Of a DNA stretch of 64,000 bases, positions 24,623 to 34,824 are shown piece by piece. The stretch's first letter is position 1; every line of letters begins with the position of its first letter. Origin of the DNA: DASYKT01 sp963718105 (GTDB taxonomy: Bacteria; Acidobacteriota; Blastocatellia; Pyrinomonadales; Pyrinomonadaceae); the NCBI GenBank assembly GCA_963718105.1, contig OY970352.1:1240001-1304000 (forward strand), written 5' to 3'. A model generated the notes under the pieces. That model did not search any database and was not told the origin of the DNA. It saw only the letters and a program-made list of their open reading frames with translations. The position numbers and the translations under genes are program-made.

Positions 24623-27600
24623 ATGCAGCGAACAGGCAGTTTTCGTATTTCGAAAAGGACTATTTTTATAGGATCTTTGATCGCCGTTTTATTGATGGGC
24701 GGTATATTTGCGGTTAGTTCATATTCTCCCGTTGCGAAAGCGCAAAGCGACGGCAACCAGGGAGCCGGTGGAAAAGATGATGGCAACCAGGGTACGGGTG
24801 GCCGCGCGATCATCGGCAACGCGTCTTACGGCCAGTTTTCCAAAGCCGACGCGGCGACCGCGATCGTTCGGAGCCCGGCGCAAACCGCCTATCGCATAGC
24901 GATCCACTCGATGGCCGATCGCGCTAACGCGGCGAAGCTCGGCACGATCGTCGAAGATTACGGTTCGTTCGTACTTGTTTCTTCAGCAAAAAAGATCAAC
25001 CTGACAAGGTCCGGCCTGGACGGCGCTCCGCTGGAAACGACCGTTAATCTGCCCGGCAAGTCTTTTGAGCCGATCATGAATCCGCCCGCAGGAACTCTGC
25101 GCAGCGCTAATGGACTGGCCAATAATGGGGGCAAGGATTATTACATCGTTCAATTTGCCGGCACGATCAAAGGCGAATGGATGGAAAGCCTGCGCTCGGT
25201 GGGCGTGGACTTTTTGCAGTACCTTCCGAACAACGCTTATTTCATTTATGCGGACGGCGAAGCGGTGCAAAAAACGATAAGCCATTCGCGCGTACGCTGG
25301 GTCGGCGGTTTTACTCCTGACGCTAAATTACCCTCGGTCCTTTTGGACAAGCTCTCCGCCGCAAAAAACAGAACTCAGCCGCGCAGCGACTTGAGCGGGC
25401 TGGAAATGACCCGCAAAAATTCAGCCGTTTTTGATGTCGCGGTATTTGCCCGCGCCGATGTCGATCAGATCGGCTTAGACATTGCCAATTCCTTCGGTGG
25501 AAACGTCAAGCACGTTATCCACCTGCCGAACAATTTTTTCAACGTCGTGCGCGTCGAGATGCCGGTCGATCAGGTCGAGCGGCTGGCGAGCATTCCCGAT
25601 GTTATTCGCATTGACGATTACAGCACTCCGAAGATCGAAGACGAGCGCTCGGCGCACATCGTATCCGGTAATTACACCAACGCGACCACGATCTCCGCTC
25701 CGGGCTACAACCCGCTGACGCAGTTTGGCGTGAACGGTATGAACGTGACCATTTCGATGGTCGACGACGGCGTGAGCATTCCCGGCACCGGCGGATTTTA
25801 TATCACCAGCGGAAACACTAATGATGGCCCGCTGCGCGGTTCGACTTCCGGCGCCAGCGGCGGCCACGGCCACCTCAATGCCAGCATCATCTCGGGCGAC
25901 TCGCCTTTTGGCGGCCTGGATCCGACCGGGCACAATTATGGTATGGGTGTCGCGCCGAAATCCGACATCATCAATATCCCAATGCTTAAAGCCGGGTATA
26001 GCGGTTTGGAATCCGATGTTTACAGCGATACCTTGATCACGAACGGCGTCAACGGCATCAAGGGTTCGATCAGCAACAATAGCTGGGGCAACGGCCTGAA
26101 CTCCAATGTTTATGATTCCTACACGGCGCAGTTCGACGGGTTTGTCCGCGATGCTTCGGCCGCGGCCACGATCGATCCGATCACGCTGGTCTTTTCCGCG
26201 GGCAACTCCGGCGCCAGCGGCCTGACCCGGCCCAAAGTGGCGAAGAATCTGATCGCTACCGGAAGCTCGGAAAATCTCCGTCCGGAGATCGTCAACGCCA
26301 GCTTCCCGAACGGCAACAACAGTATCGAAGACATCTCGACCTTCTCGTCACGCGGGCCGGCCAACGACGGACGCGTCAAACCGGACATCATGGCCCCGGG
26401 CGGCGCGGTTTCCGGCGGGCGAGCCGGCACCGGCGGTTCGGTGAGCGGACAGATCGACGCCAACACTTCGTATAGCTTTGGTACCTCGCACGCGGCGCCG
26501 AATCTGGCGGGTGTGGCTGCTTTATTTACACAGTTCTGGAAAAACGGGCACAGCGGGGTTAATCCCAGCCCGGCCCTGATCAAAGCCGCCGTTATCCTGA
26601 CCGGACAGGAAATGACCGGCACGGGCGCTGCCAGCGCGGTCCCGAACGCGGCCGAAGGCTGGGGACGCGTAAACATGAAGTTCATGCTCAACACGGGCGT
26701 GGCGATGAAACATGTTAATGAAACTACGACATTTTCCAATGTCAGCGATAACGTGGTTTACACCGGCACCGTGGCGGACGCTTCGAAACCGATCCGGGTG
26801 GTTTTGGTCTGGACCGATCCTCCGGCGGCGGCACAGCCTGCCTTGATCAATAATCTTGATCTGAGCGTTACCATCGGCGGCAACACTTTCAAGGGAAATG
26901 TGTTCACCGCCGGGCTTTCCACCACGGGTGGCACGGCGGATACGCTGAATAACGTGGAAAACATCCGGCTTCCGGCGGGAACCGCGGCCGGGACCCCGTT
27001 CTCGATCACGGTGAGCGCCGCCGCGCTTAACGGCGATGGCGTGCTCGGCAATGCCGACGTTACCGACCAGCATTTCGCGCTGGTTGCTTATAACTTTCAG
27101 GATCCGGTGGCGCCGGTTTCTCATGAGCGCGCCGATTTTGACGGCGATGGCCTAAGCGATATCTCGGTCTTCCGGCCCTCGGACGGAAACTGGTACGTCG
27201 TTCGCAGCTCCGACAGCGTTATCACCATCAACTCTTTCGGTTTGACCGGTGACATCATCGCGCCGGGCGATTATGACAACGACGGCAAGACCGACATGGC
27301 CGTTTTCCGCCCCGCAAGCGGCACCTGGTACGTCCAGCGCAGCACCGCCGGGCTATTCATCCAGAACTTCGGTTTAAGCGGCGATGTGCCGGTACAGGCC
27401 GATTACGATAACGACGGCAAGACGGATGTGGCTGTTTGGCGTCCTTCGACCGGTGTCTGGTTCATCGACCGCAGCACCGCCGGATTTACCGGACAGGTTT
27501 TCGGTATAGCGGGCGATCTGCCGGTACAGGCCGATTACGATTCGGACGGCGTGGCTGATGTCTCGGTCTGGCGTCCTTCGAGCGGGATCTGGTACCTGAA

Positions 27601-27949
27601 CCGCACTAGCGCCGGATTAACGCTCGTCGGTTGGGGATTAAGCGGCGATATGCCGGGCCACGGCGACTTTAACGGCGACGGTTTACTGGACCTGGCAATA
27701 TTCAGGCCCAGCAGCGGAACCTGGTACGTGGCCAATCAGGCCGGCTCTGCCCTCTCTACCACTAGCTGGGGCCTCAATGGCGACCTGCCGGGGCCGGCTG
27801 ATTTTGACGGCGACGGCAAAGACGACCTGAACATATTCCGGCCGAGCAGCGGCGTGTGGTTCACACTGCGTTCGGGCGGCGGCGTCAGCGGCGGGCCTTT
27901 CGGCTCAAACGGCGACATGCCCATTCAGCGCGGATACATACCGCAGTAG
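24623..27949 (+). CDS. Secreted subtilisin-family (S8) serine peptidase with six-unit FG-GAP-like tail
   Basis: 1108 residues; AAGGAG seven bases before the ATG. Signal anchor about 13-36 (ends VAKAQS). The S8 domain has its Asp in ISMVDDGVSIPG (about 380), His in GGHGHLNASIISG (about 415), oxyanion Asn around FSAGNSG, and Ser in SFGTSHAAPNLAG (about 622). A beta domain (about 700-830) precedes six repeats of about 43 residues from about 838 to the end, each with DxDxDG-type calcium loops and a RPS-x-G-x-W-Y core. The same module ends the next protein. Extracellular protein degradation is likely. Confidence 0.93.
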   Translation: MQRTGSFRISKRTIFIGSLIAVLLMGGIFAVSSYSPVAKAQSDGNQGAGGKDDGNQGTGGRAIIGNASYGQFSKADAATAIVRSPAQTAYRIAIHSMADRANAAKLGTIVEDYGSFVLVSSAKKINLTRSGLDGAPLETTVNLPGKSFEPIMNPPAGTLRSANGLANNGGKDYYIVQFAGTIKGEWMESLRSVGVDFLQYLPNNAYFIYADGEAVQKTISHSRVRWVGGFTPDAKLPSVLLDKLSAAKNRTQPRSDLSGLEMTRKNSAVFDVAVFARADVDQIGLDIANSFGGNVKHVIHLPNNFFNVVRVEMPVDQVERLASIPDVIRIDDYSTPKIEDERSAHIVSGNYTNATTISAPGYNPLTQFGVNGMNVTISMVDDGVSIPGTGGFYITSGNTNDGPLRGSTSGASGGHGHLNASIISGDSPFGGLDPTGHNYGMGVAPKSDIINIPMLKAGYSGLESDVYSDTLITNGVNGIKGSISNNSWGNGLNSNVYDSYTAQFDGFVRDASAAATIDPITLVFSAGNSGASGLTRPKVAKNLIATGSSENLRPEIVNASFPNGNNSIEDISTFSSRGPANDGRVKPDIMAPGGAVSGGRAGTGGSVSGQIDANTSYSFGTSHAAPNLAGVAALFTQFWKNGHSGVNPSPALIKAAVILTGQEMTGTGAASAVPNAAEGWGRVNMKFMLNTGVAMKHVNETTTFSNVSDNVVYTGTVADASKPIRVVLVWTDPPAAAQPALINNLDLSVTIGGNTFKGNVFTAGLSTTGGTADTLNNVENIRLPAGTAAGTPFSITVSAAALNGDGVLGNADVTDQHFALVAYNFQDPVAPVSHERADFDGDGLSDISVFRPSDGNWYVVRSSDSVITINSFGLTGDIIAPGDYDNDGKTDMAVFRPASGTWYVQRSTAGLFIQNFGLSGDVPVQADYDNDGKTDVAVWRPSTGVWFIDRSTAGFTGQVFGIAGDLPVQADYDSDGVADVSVWRPSSGIWYLNRTSAGLTLVGWGLSGDMPGHGDFNGDGLLDLAIFRPSSGTWYVANQAGSALSTTSWGLNGDLPGPADFDGDGKDDLNIFRPSSGVWFTLRSGGGVSGGPFGSNGDMPIQRGYIPQ

Positions 27950-28009
27950 TATGGAGCGCGGGCATCCCTGCCCGCCTCTTGTCAGTAGCGCCTGCGTTAG
28001 CCGGTGCGT

Positions 28010-28046
28010 AAAAAAAGCCGCGCTCGCTATGGGTACGGCTTTTTTG
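28010..28046 (+). terminator. Rho-independent terminator after the S8 peptidase gene
   Basis: AAAAAAGCCG and CGGCTTTTTT form a perfect stem closed by a 15-base loop and followed by T. It lies 60 bases past the stop codon. Confidence 0.75.
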
Positions 28047-28069
28047 TCAAAGGCAAGTTGAGCTATCAC

Positions 28070-28176
28070 GAGGTCAGTACCGGGAACGCAGTGACCGGCT
28101 AATGAGCGCAGCGAAAAACTAACGGCATCCAGCCCGTCGGAGAAGAAGCCGCCGCTGCGTTCCCGGTACTGATCCC
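28070..28176. repeat. R4-family palindromic repeat
   Basis: Outer arms GGTCAGTACCGGGAACGCAG and CTGCGTTCCCGGTACTGATC around a GC-rich core. Confidence 0.85.
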
Positions 28177-28209
28177 GTATTTAGCGGGCTGTCAAAATCT
28201 CCCAAAACA

Positions 28210-28255
28210 GTGTTGCAGTGTTGCAGGGAGTGCACCGCTGCAACACCTGCAACAC
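28210..28255. repeat. Inverted repeat of TGTTGCAG units
   Basis: GTGTTGCAGTGTTGCAG pairs with CTGCAACACCTGCAACAC (one bulged base) around a 10-base loop; each arm is two direct copies of an 8-9 base unit. Confidence 0.7.
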
Positions 28256-28456
28256 TTTTGCAACAGAAATCTTAAAAATCACGGGTAACGTCCCAAAAGT
28301 ATATAAAAACGGCTTGAAAAGATCGGCGGAACCTGGGAGTTACCGAAAGCAGAAATGCCGCGAAAATATTATTGCCGATAGCCGTTCGTTTTTGTAGAAG
28401 GGATTTGGGGGAAGTTTGTTTTTTGGGATCTTTAATATAAAACGCCGGCCATTATG

Positions 28457-28569
28457 ATGAGGTCAGAACCGGGAACGGTAGTGACCGCCATTGGGTGCTA
28501 CCCGACGCTATTAAATCGGTCGCCTTCGGCGATAAACCCGGTCGCTACCGCTCCCGGTTCTGACCTCAT
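28457..28569. repeat. R4-family palindromic repeat
   Basis: ATGAGGTCAGAACCGGGA and its inverse TCCCGGTTCTGACCTCAT, with inner GTAGTGACCG / CGGTCGCTAC. Confidence 0.88.
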
Positions 28570-28817
28570 TATTTGTCTAGTGTGTGATCGATCATCGGTG
28601 CCAGAACCAGGATCATGAGATCACACGAAGCACTAAAAAAGCCTGGTTTTATTAGCGCCGGTTAGCGCGACAGGCCGCGCTTTGCGGGCAGGATGCCCGC
28701 GCTCCATATTTTCGTAGTAAAAGATACGATTCCGGTGTAAAATCTACCAAGCAATCAATTATTTAGTATTCCTGTTCCACATTTAGCTGTTCAAAATAGA
28801 TTCCTGGAGGTGTTCCT

Positions 28818-31800
28818 TTGAGATTTGCAAAGATAGCCCTGGTACTCGTTTTAGTCGCCGGTTTTGCCGGATCGATCATTTGGTATATTTCAGCCGAGCG
28901 CGAGGAAAACGATCCCGATCTTCCGCCGGGAATGAAGATCGACAAGGAGCAATATCTCCATGCGCGGAACGAGCAGCATATACTGCTGCGCGGGCTCGAC
29001 ACCGCCAAGCAGGAATCACGCACTAATGCGATCCGGGAAATGGAGCAGAGCGAGCGCGCTCTGGCGGCCCTTGCGTCAAAGAAAGGCGAGGCCGCGCCGG
29101 AGTCGATCCCGCAAGCCTGGCGTGCGATGGGCCCGGCGCCGATCCCTAACGGGCAAACCACCGGCCGGGTCGATCCGGTCAGCGGGCGTACCGCAGCGCT
29201 CGCCGTTCACCCGACCAATCCGAACACCGTCTATGCGGGTACGGCCCAGGGCGGCGTTTATCGCTCGCTCGACGGCGGCAACACCTGGATCCCGCTGATG
29301 GACAGCGCCTTGACGCTCGCGACCGGGTTTGTCGCTATCTCGCCTTCGGACCCGACGACGGTTTTTGTCGGCACGGGTGAAGCGGGCTTTTCGCTCGACA
29401 GTTTTTTCGGCGTCGGTGTCTATCGCATTACCAATGCCGATTCGCCCAACCCGGTAGTTACCGGGCCGCTCAATCGCGACGCCCTCAATAACGATATTTT
29501 TACCGGAAGGGCGGTCGGCCGTATTCTCGTGCTTCCGACCGATCCTAATGTTATTTATGTGGGTACGGTCAGCGGGCAAGCCGGTTTGGGAAGTGTCACC
29601 GGAGCGCCCGCGCCCGCGCGCGGCCTTTACCGCTCGGTCAATGCCTTATCGGCTAATCCTACTTTTGAAAGGTTGACTGTTTCCGCGGCCACCACCGACC
29701 GCCCGATACTGGATGCGGTTTTTGAACCGGGCAACCCGAACCGGATGTTTGTGACGCTGGCCGATACGACCGGGCATAATGACGGCGGTGTTTATTTTTC
29801 CACGAACGCGCTCGACCCCGCGCCGACATTTACGCGCCTGTTTGCGACAGGCATCGGCGCTGAACTCGCCCACGCCGAACTGGCCATTCAAAAAACCGGC
29901 AACACCGTGACCGTTTATTGCGCGCACGGAACGAGCAGCGGGCAGCTTTCAAAGACCACTTACGACACCACCGCGCCGGGAACTCCGGCCTTTACCCTGG
30001 CCATCGACAATAATTTCTGTAACGGGCAATGCTTTTACGACGTGGCCGTGGCGGTCGATCCGAACGACGCAAATCGAGTTTACCTGGCGGGTTCGCCGAC
30101 GCTTCCTTTTGGAATTTCGACGACCGGCGGGACCAGCTTTACCACCAGCGCCACCGGCCTGCACGTGGATTCGCACGCGATCACGGTCGCGCCTTCCAGC
30201 CCGAATATCATCTACTTCGGCAGCGACGGCGGCGTCTGGCGGTCGGCCGATTCCGGCGCGAGCTGGGTGAGCAAGAATGTGGCCGGTTATAGCGCTACGC
30301 AATTCGAATCGCTGGCCGTTCACCCCACCGAGCGGTATTACACTCTCGGCGGAACTCAGGATAACGGCACGGAATATCTTTTCCCCGACGGTACCACCTG
30401 GACCCGCGCCGTGGGCGGCGACGGCGGCTTTGTCGTGATCGACAAAAATTCACTTTCGGCCAATAGCATGGTGTCGTATCACACGTTCTTTAACCAGACC
30501 AATTCACAGATCGGCTTTGCCCGCTCGACCAACAACCAGCCAAACGGCACGCCGATCTACGGCAACTTATTGGGCTGCGGCGGCACGGCCAACGGCATTA
30601 GCTGTACGGACGCGACGCTCTTTTACGCGCCGCTCGTGTTGGGCCCGAATGCGCCCGGCAGCACCGGCAACACGGTTTATTTCGGTTCGAACAAATTGTA
30701 CCGCTCGATCAATCAGGGCACGACCATGACCGTCGTGAGCCAGACGCTGCCCGGAGCTAACGAGCGCGTCAGCGCGATCGGCATCTCGCCGCAAAACGAC
30801 GATATCCGCCTGATCGGATCCACCCTGGGCCGCGTTTATTTTTCCAACACGGCCGGCGCCACGACCATGACCGACATCACGGGCTCGATCCCGGCGCGCT
30901 ACATCGGGCGCATTGCGATCGACCCGACTAACGGTAATACGGCCTACGTCGCGCTGAACGGTTTCGGCATTCCCGGCCAGCACGTGATGAAAACGACCAA
31001 TCTGAACGCGCCCGTTCCTACCTGGGTAAATTCCGGCAGCGGGATACCCGATGTTCCGACCAACGCGCTGGTCATCGATCCGGCCCATCCGCAAACGCTT
31101 TACGCGGGAACGGACATCGGCGTCTTTCGTTCGGTCGACGGCGGCGCAAACTGGACGCCTTTTTCCACCGGGCTGCCGCGCGTGGCGGTGTTCGAGATCG
31201 GAATTCAACCGGTCAATCACATTTTGAAGATCGCCACGCACGGGCGCGGCATCTGGGAATACAGCCTGGCCAACCGCAAGGTCGTCTCAGATTTTGACGG
31301 CGACGGACTGAGCGATATTGCGGTCTGGCGTCCTTCGGACGGCATCTGGTATGTCATTCGCAGTTCCGACAGCGTATTTACCGCCAATGCCTTCGGCTCG
31401 TCGGGCGATATCATTACACCCGGCGATTATGACGGCGACGCGAAAACCGATATGGCGATCTTCCGCCCGTCATCCGGCCTTTGGTATGTGCAGCAAAGCA
31501 CGGCCGGGCTGGCGATCCAGGCTTTCGGATCGCCCGGCGATATACCGGTGCAGGGAGATTACGATGGCGACGACAAGGTTGACGTCGCGGTCTGGCGGCC
31601 TTCGACCGGCATCTGGTATCTGAACCGCAGCACTACGGGTTTTGCCGCAATCGGCTTCGGATTGTCGGGTGATATGCCGGTGCAGGGAGATTACGATGCC
31701 GACGGCAAGTCTGACGTGGCCATCTGGCGGCCTTCGACCGGAACGTGGTTTCTGCTGCGCAGCGCCGCCGGCCTCGCGGGAGGAAATTGGGGCGTCAGCG

Positions 31801-32102
31801 GCGACCGTCCGGTGCAGGCCGATTACGACGGCGACGGCAGATACGACCAGGCCATCTGGCGTCCGAGCGACGGCACCTGGTATGTCTTCGGCACCACCTC
31901 GGGCTTTACCGCCACCAACTTCGGTTCAAACGGCGATGCTCCGGCGCCCGGCGATTTCGATGGCGACGGCAAAGAGGACTTTGGGATCTACCGGCCGACG
32001 AACGGCTTGTGGTTCCTGCTCCGGACATCCGCCGGCTTTGGCGGCACGGGCTTTGGCCTAAACGGCGATGTGCCAGTCCCCGCCGGGTATATTCCGCAGT
32101 AA
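28818..32102 (+). CDS. Exported sortilin/BNR-repeat protein with six-unit FG-GAP-like tail
   Basis: 1094 residues from a TTG start supported by GGAGG seven bases upstream. An N-terminal membrane segment or uncleaved signal (about 5-25) precedes a charged helix and a long beta-propeller region with Asp-box sequences (SLDGGNTWIP, SADSGASWVS, SVDGGANWTP) as in VPS10/sortilin-like and glycosidase-type propellers. From about residue 823 it carries six repeats nearly matching the tail of the preceding subtilisin and ending in the same GYIPQ. No catalytic residues recognised. Probably surface-exposed or secreted; binding or scaffold function is an inference. Confidence 0.88.
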   Translation: MRFAKIALVLVLVAGFAGSIIWYISAEREENDPDLPPGMKIDKEQYLHARNEQHILLRGLDTAKQESRTNAIREMEQSERALAALASKKGEAAPESIPQAWRAMGPAPIPNGQTTGRVDPVSGRTAALAVHPTNPNTVYAGTAQGGVYRSLDGGNTWIPLMDSALTLATGFVAISPSDPTTVFVGTGEAGFSLDSFFGVGVYRITNADSPNPVVTGPLNRDALNNDIFTGRAVGRILVLPTDPNVIYVGTVSGQAGLGSVTGAPAPARGLYRSVNALSANPTFERLTVSAATTDRPILDAVFEPGNPNRMFVTLADTTGHNDGGVYFSTNALDPAPTFTRLFATGIGAELAHAELAIQKTGNTVTVYCAHGTSSGQLSKTTYDTTAPGTPAFTLAIDNNFCNGQCFYDVAVAVDPNDANRVYLAGSPTLPFGISTTGGTSFTTSATGLHVDSHAITVAPSSPNIIYFGSDGGVWRSADSGASWVSKNVAGYSATQFESLAVHPTERYYTLGGTQDNGTEYLFPDGTTWTRAVGGDGGFVVIDKNSLSANSMVSYHTFFNQTNSQIGFARSTNNQPNGTPIYGNLLGCGGTANGISCTDATLFYAPLVLGPNAPGSTGNTVYFGSNKLYRSINQGTTMTVVSQTLPGANERVSAIGISPQNDDIRLIGSTLGRVYFSNTAGATTMTDITGSIPARYIGRIAIDPTNGNTAYVALNGFGIPGQHVMKTTNLNAPVPTWVNSGSGIPDVPTNALVIDPAHPQTLYAGTDIGVFRSVDGGANWTPFSTGLPRVAVFEIGIQPVNHILKIATHGRGIWEYSLANRKVVSDFDGDGLSDIAVWRPSDGIWYVIRSSDSVFTANAFGSSGDIITPGDYDGDAKTDMAIFRPSSGLWYVQQSTAGLAIQAFGSPGDIPVQGDYDGDDKVDVAVWRPSTGIWYLNRSTTGFAAIGFGLSGDMPVQGDYDADGKSDVAIWRPSTGTWFLLRSAAGLAGGNWGVSGDRPVQADYDGDGRYDQAIWRPSDGTWYVFGTTSGFTATNFGSNGDAPAPGDFDGDGKEDFGIYRPTNGLWFLLRTSAGFGGTGFGLNGDVPVPAGYIPQ

Positions 32103-32103
32103 T

Positions 32104-32233
32104 AGGGAGCGCGGGCATCCCTGCCCGCCTGTAGCGCCGCCGTCCCGGCGGCTGTCGTGAGAGCGTCCCGCTCTCACCTAAGATCAAGGTGGGCGGGACG
32201 CCCACCTGACAGCCAGCGGGACGCTGGCGCTAC
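32104..32233. repeat. Fused R1 left arm and R2 element
   Basis: R1 left arm GGAGCGCGGGCATCCCTGCC is followed at 32131 by an R2 element (GTAGCGCCGCCGTCCCGGCG ... GGACGCTGGCGCTAC) with an inner GTGAGAGCG/CGCTCTCAC hairpin. It fills the space between two convergent genes, starting one base after one stop and ending three bases before the other. Confidence 0.85.
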
Positions 32234-32236
32234 TAG

Positions 32237-34654
32237 CTACCTCGGTTTCGGCGTCTTCACATACTTATCCATCCAGTTGACCATTTCAAAGAGCACATGC
32301 TCGGTCGATTCTCTGGCTGAGTAGCCGTGTGCCTCGAAGGGAAGCATCACCAGGCGGGCTTTTCCGCCCAAGCCGCTGATCGCCGCAAACAGGCGTTCGG
32401 ATTGAATGGGATAAGTACCCTGGTTATTGTCGGCTTCGCCGTGGATCATCAGGATCGGCTCATTGATCTTGTCCGCATAGAAGAACGGGGACACTTTTTC
32501 ATAAAGGTCCTTGGCTTCCCAAAAACTGCGGCGCTCGGATTGAAAACCGAAAGGCGTCAGCGTGCGGTTATAAGCTCCGCTGCGGGCGATACCGGCCCGG
32601 AAAAGGTCGGAGTGCGCCAGCAGGTTCGCGGTCATAAAAGCGCCATAGCTGTGGCCGCCGACGGCGACGCGGTCGCGGTCGATCACACCCATTTCCACGC
32701 CTTTATCGATCGCCGCCTTGGCCGAATCCACGACCTGCTGCACGAATGTGTCGTTGACCGTTTCCGGATCGCCGACGATCGGCATCGTCGTGTTATCCAG
32801 AATGGCGTAACCCTGCAGCAGCAGGAAAAGATGCGAGATACCGCCGATCTGCGTAAAGCGATTGGTCGAACCCGTCACCTGCCCGGCGGTCGAAGCGTCG
32901 TTAAATTCCAGCGGGTATGCCCAGACCAGCGCGGGCAGCCGGGTGCCTTCTTTGTAGCCCGGCGGCAGATAAAGCGTGAACGAGAGATCGACGCCGTCAG
33001 CGCGCTTGTAAGTTACCAACTGCTTTTTGATCCCGCGCAATTGCGGCGCAGGGTCTTTGAAATCTGTCAGCGGGCGATAGGCCATCGCAGAGCAGACCTG
33101 CCCCGGAGGGCACACTTGCCGCATAAAAAGATTGGGCGGTTCCGAGATGGATTCTTTGCGCGTGATAAAGTTCATTCCCTGATCGTCCGTCATCGCCACA
33201 AACGATTCGTACTCTTCGATGCCCGCGCGAAATATCTCAGACGTCTGGTTGGTTTGCAGGTTCCAGCGGCGAAAGAACGGCCGGTCGCCCTGCGGCGAAG
33301 AACCCGCGCCCGACATAAAAATTTCGTCGCCATTTTGCCTGACCGCGTTAAAGCCGTTAGGCAGTTGTTTGCTGATGGGATTGCCGATGTCGTTATAAGC
33401 ATCGTTGACGTTTAGGTCGGAAAGCATTTTGACGTTGGCGGGATTTTTCGGGTCCGTCATGAAAACACGCGAACGCTGTTTATCACGGTCAAAGTCGTAG
33501 AAGAACATCACGTTGCCTTTTTCGCCAAAAGCGCGGCCCGCATAACGCTGCTCGATCTTTAAGACCTCGGCCGGCTGCGAAGTGAATGGCCCCCCCAGCT
33601 TCATCAACTTATCTTTAGGCGTCACTTTACTGCGCGGGTCGCCGCCGTCGAGCGCTTCCACCCAGATCAGCGTGGCCGATTCGGTCGGTACCCAACCGTA
33701 ACCGCGCGGGCCGGTCGCCACACCCTGCGACGGGATCTGATCCTGCAGCGGCAGGCTCGCTACTTTGTAAAGCATTTTGCCGTTCATGTCCCAAACTTCT
33801 ACTTCCTTGGGAAAGCGGAAAGCCGGGTATAGATAAGAAAAAGGTTTTTGCAGGCGGGAAGTGAGAATATTCTGCCCGTCGGGCGACACCGAAGCCGTGT
33901 CGAAGATACCAGGCTGGCCGATCTCTTTTATTTTTCCATCGAGGGAAACGACCGCCAGTTGCGACGTTGAATAGTATTCAAATAATTTTTCGTCGTTCGG
34001 ATTTTTCAGCATGTCCTGAAAGGTCTGCACCGCGCCGCGCCGTCCGGAAGTTTCCTGGATCGCCGGCCCGGCAGGCGTAACATTTTGATAGGCCGGGGCG
34101 GCGCCGCGATTTTTCGGCACCATCGAGACGAACAGATTTTTCTGGTCCGGCATCCACCCGAACTGGCCGAAAGCCGTGTTGACCTGCACGCCGTTTATCT
34201 TTCGCGCCTTTCCGTTGGCGGTTTCGATGACCCAAAGCTCGACACCTCCCGGGGTGATATTACCGGCGGCGAGATATTTCCCGTCGGCCGACCATTGCGG
34301 CGAAACTATTTTGGCCCCGGCAGGGAGCGTCACGGCAGTTTCCTTCCCGTCGGAAATATTTTTCAGCGTTAATTTGACGGAATATCCCTGCAGGTGCGGG
34401 GCGTTGGTGATCGGGTTGATACGTATCCCGGCCAGGCGCAGCATCGGCTGGGCCAGGTCGGCGATCGGCGGATAACGCAGCGGCTCAAGGAGCGCCATCT
34501 TGTCTCGCGCGGGCGATATGGATGTGAACGGGGTCGCCGGCGAATCCAGCACGTCCATGATGTCTTTGGGCGGCTTTTGATAAACTCCCTGGGCGAACAA
34601 GTTCAACGGTAAAAGGAGAGCGAAAAGAAAAAACAAGAATTTTGCCTTCATCAT
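32237..34654 (-). CDS. Secreted prolyl-oligopeptidase-family (S9) peptidase
   Basis: 805 residues. Signal peptide ends LNLFAQG (about 22). An N-terminal beta-propeller (about 60-560) precedes the alpha/beta-hydrolase domain: nucleophile in VGGHSYGAFM (about 669), Asp in MIHGEADNNQG (about 744), His in FEAHGYS (about 775). Length and the GPRGYGW propeller strand resemble the glutamyl-endopeptidase-like S9 subgroup. Periplasmic or secreted peptide degradation. Convergent with the sortilin-like gene, with only an R1/R2 repeat in the gap. Confidence 0.93.
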   Translation of the reverse strand: MMKAKFLFFLFALLLPLNLFAQGVYQKPPKDIMDVLDSPATPFTSISPARDKMALLEPLRYPPIADLAQPMLRLAGIRINPITNAPHLQGYSVKLTLKNISDGKETAVTLPAGAKIVSPQWSADGKYLAAGNITPGGVELWVIETANGKARKINGVQVNTAFGQFGWMPDQKNLFVSMVPKNRGAAPAYQNVTPAGPAIQETSGRRGAVQTFQDMLKNPNDEKLFEYYSTSQLAVVSLDGKIKEIGQPGIFDTASVSPDGQNILTSRLQKPFSYLYPAFRFPKEVEVWDMNGKMLYKVASLPLQDQIPSQGVATGPRGYGWVPTESATLIWVEALDGGDPRSKVTPKDKLMKLGGPFTSQPAEVLKIEQRYAGRAFGEKGNVMFFYDFDRDKQRSRVFMTDPKNPANVKMLSDLNVNDAYNDIGNPISKQLPNGFNAVRQNGDEIFMSGAGSSPQGDRPFFRRWNLQTNQTSEIFRAGIEEYESFVAMTDDQGMNFITRKESISEPPNLFMRQVCPPGQVCSAMAYRPLTDFKDPAPQLRGIKKQLVTYKRADGVDLSFTLYLPPGYKEGTRLPALVWAYPLEFNDASTAGQVTGSTNRFTQIGGISHLFLLLQGYAILDNTTMPIVGDPETVNDTFVQQVVDSAKAAIDKGVEMGVIDRDRVAVGGHSYGAFMTANLLAHSDLFRAGIARSGAYNRTLTPFGFQSERRSFWEAKDLYEKVSPFFYADKINEPILMIHGEADNNQGTYPIQSERLFAAISGLGGKARLVMLPFEAHGYSARESTEHVLFEMVNWMDKYVKTPKPR

Positions 34655-34718
34655 TTTTATCCTTTAATTTTTTTTTAGAGCGAATACTTTGGTGATGTTT
34701 TTGTAATATAACACATTT

Positions 34719-34824
34719 GTAGCGCCGCCGTCCCGGCGGCTGTCGTGAGAGCGTCCCGCTCTCACCTTAGAAATTAAGGGCGGGCGTGACGCCCACCGGA
34801 CAGCCGGCGAGACGCCGGCGCTAC
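34719..34824. repeat. R2-family palindromic repeat
   Basis: GTAGCGCCGCCGTCCCGGCG at the left, GAGACGCCGGCGCTAC at the right, and the inner GTGAGAGCG / CGCTCTCAC hairpin as in the 32131 copy. Confidence 0.88.

Larger units (their letters stand above)
27951..28707. repeat. Split R1 element enclosing other repeats
   Basis: Left R1 arm GGAGCGCGGGCATCCCTGCC at 27953 and right arm GCGGGCAGGATGCCCGCGCT at 28684 are about 700 bases apart, with an R7 fragment and two R4 elements in between, as if other repeats inserted into one R1 element. Confidence 0.6.
27950..28817. other. 868-bp gene-free stretch between two large exported-protein genes
   Basis: No convincing coding frame. Holds an R1 left arm (27951-27976), an R7 fragment, a terminator hairpin, two R4 elements, a TGTTGCAG inverted repeat and an R1 right arm (28684-28707). 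About 280 bases at 28177-28456, apart from the small inverted repeat, show nothing I can name. Confidence 0.7.
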
